A stretch of DNA of 64,000 nt, from NCBI RefSeq assembly GCF_004134945.1, contig NZ_SBAP01000004.1:44209-108208 (forward strand), written 5' to 3'. Origin of the DNA: Fusobacterium_C necrophorum_A. GTDB lineage: Bacteria; Fusobacteriota; Fusobacteriia; Fusobacteriales; Fusobacteriaceae. Position numbers and translations under genes: made by a program. Below the pieces are notes generated by a model that had not been told where the DNA came from, made no database searches, and saw only the letters and a program-made list of their open reading frames with translations. This document shows, one piece after another, positions 63,858-64,000 of the stretch; position 1 is the stretch's first letter; each line of letters opens with the position of its first letter.

Positions 63858-64000
63858 TGTAAATTGCAATAGTAAGTGTCACACTAAGAAAAATATTTTG
63901 TAAGTTCTTTCGAATATATTTCTAAGGAACTTTTCCCATTAAATAATTTTCTTGGATATGAATTCATCCACTCTTCTATTCTTATTATTTCTTCTTCGCT
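63858..64000 (-). mobile_element. End of an IS30-family-like insertion sequence
   Basis: The transposase tail ends with TAG at 63886-63884, and the following bases, TGTGACACTTACTATTGCAA, resemble a terminal inverted repeat. The other end is outside the window, so the left boundary near 63858 is approximate and no target duplication can be checked. Confidence 0.6.
63884..64000 (-). CDS. Transposase C-terminal fragment (IS30-like)
   Basis: The last 38 residues of a transposase read SEEEIIRIEEWMNSYPRKLF and continue NGKSSLEIYSKELTKYFS before TAG. The W.N.yPRK.LN..S.lE pattern is that of the C-terminus of IS30-family transposases, where the catalytic Glu lies upstream and beyond the window edge. 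It is cut by the window, not by a visible mutation. Confidence 0.65.
   Translation of the reverse strand, partial: SEEEIIRIEEWMNSYPRKLFNGKSSLEIYSKELTKYFS

Overview
The window reads as chromosomal DNA of a Fusobacterium. It is AT-rich and tightly packed. It combines Firmicutes-like blocks (accBC, asp23/amaP/DUF2273, nusB) with diderm outer-membrane systems: an LptD-like protein, a TonB-dependent receptor, and two-partner secretion. Closeness to F. necrophorum is my inference from gene content, not something the sequence proves. I found no tRNA, rRNA or CRISPR array, and no gene-free stretch exceeds 300 bases.

Layout. (1) 1-1192: a pantothenate cluster (panF, yhdT-like, coaX). (2) 1219-5861: a complete five-gene peptide/nickel-type ABC importer. 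(3) 6012-7412: an isolated IS1634-like transposase relative whose catalytic acidic residues look substituted. (4) 7497-10042: gltX and a divergent alpha/beta hydrolase. (5) 10163-17864: a minus-strand run from a ComM-like gene through pilT, hemZ-like, a ComEA-like HhH gene, hslO, tatD, acpS and a small [2Fe-2S] protein to prfB, which carries a programmed frameshift. (6) 17954-18511: mntP. (7) 18583-30655: nusB, DUF2273, amaP, asp23, accC, a BCCP-like gene without the biotinyl lysine, dnaE, an unrecognised gene, and a metallo-beta-lactamase/SNF2 fusion. (8) 30862-36929: a plus-strand haem acquisition operon (binding protein, TonB receptor, permease, ATPase, and a radical-SAM enzyme of the ChuW/HutW/HmuW type). 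(9) 37024-45328: thrS, an lptD-like gene, thioredoxin, tsaB, tsaE, an rfaE2-like gene and a Nudix gene. (10) 45609-64000: an outer-membrane barrel gene, a 15.5-kb gene for a 5181-residue secreted protein, its TpsB transporter, and the end of an IS30-like element.

The most unusual part is the two-partner secretion locus. The transporter gene (61863-63632) lies directly upstream of the giant exoprotein gene (46293-61838). The exoprotein has two tandem haemagglutination/TPS domains separated by a long charged coiled coil. A beta-helix/FHA repeat stalk follows. Next comes a roughly 700-residue array of about 37 tyrosines in YETI, YSKV, YATV and YSTI-like contexts, mixed with proline-rich SH3-ligand-like motifs. 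After that are four tandem modules, three of which carry HELTHHDQ zinc-protease signatures. A second C-terminal array contains literal EPIYA and EPVYA motifs and PxxPxR/K tails. Secreted EPIYA proteins are known (CagA; the TPS exoproteins LspA1/LspA2 of Haemophilus ducreyi are phosphorylated by host Src-family kinases). The combination here with repeated zincin modules looks new to me. My working model is a surface or released anti-host effector that recruits host SH2/SH3 signalling proteins and may also cleave protein. This is inference from sequence only.
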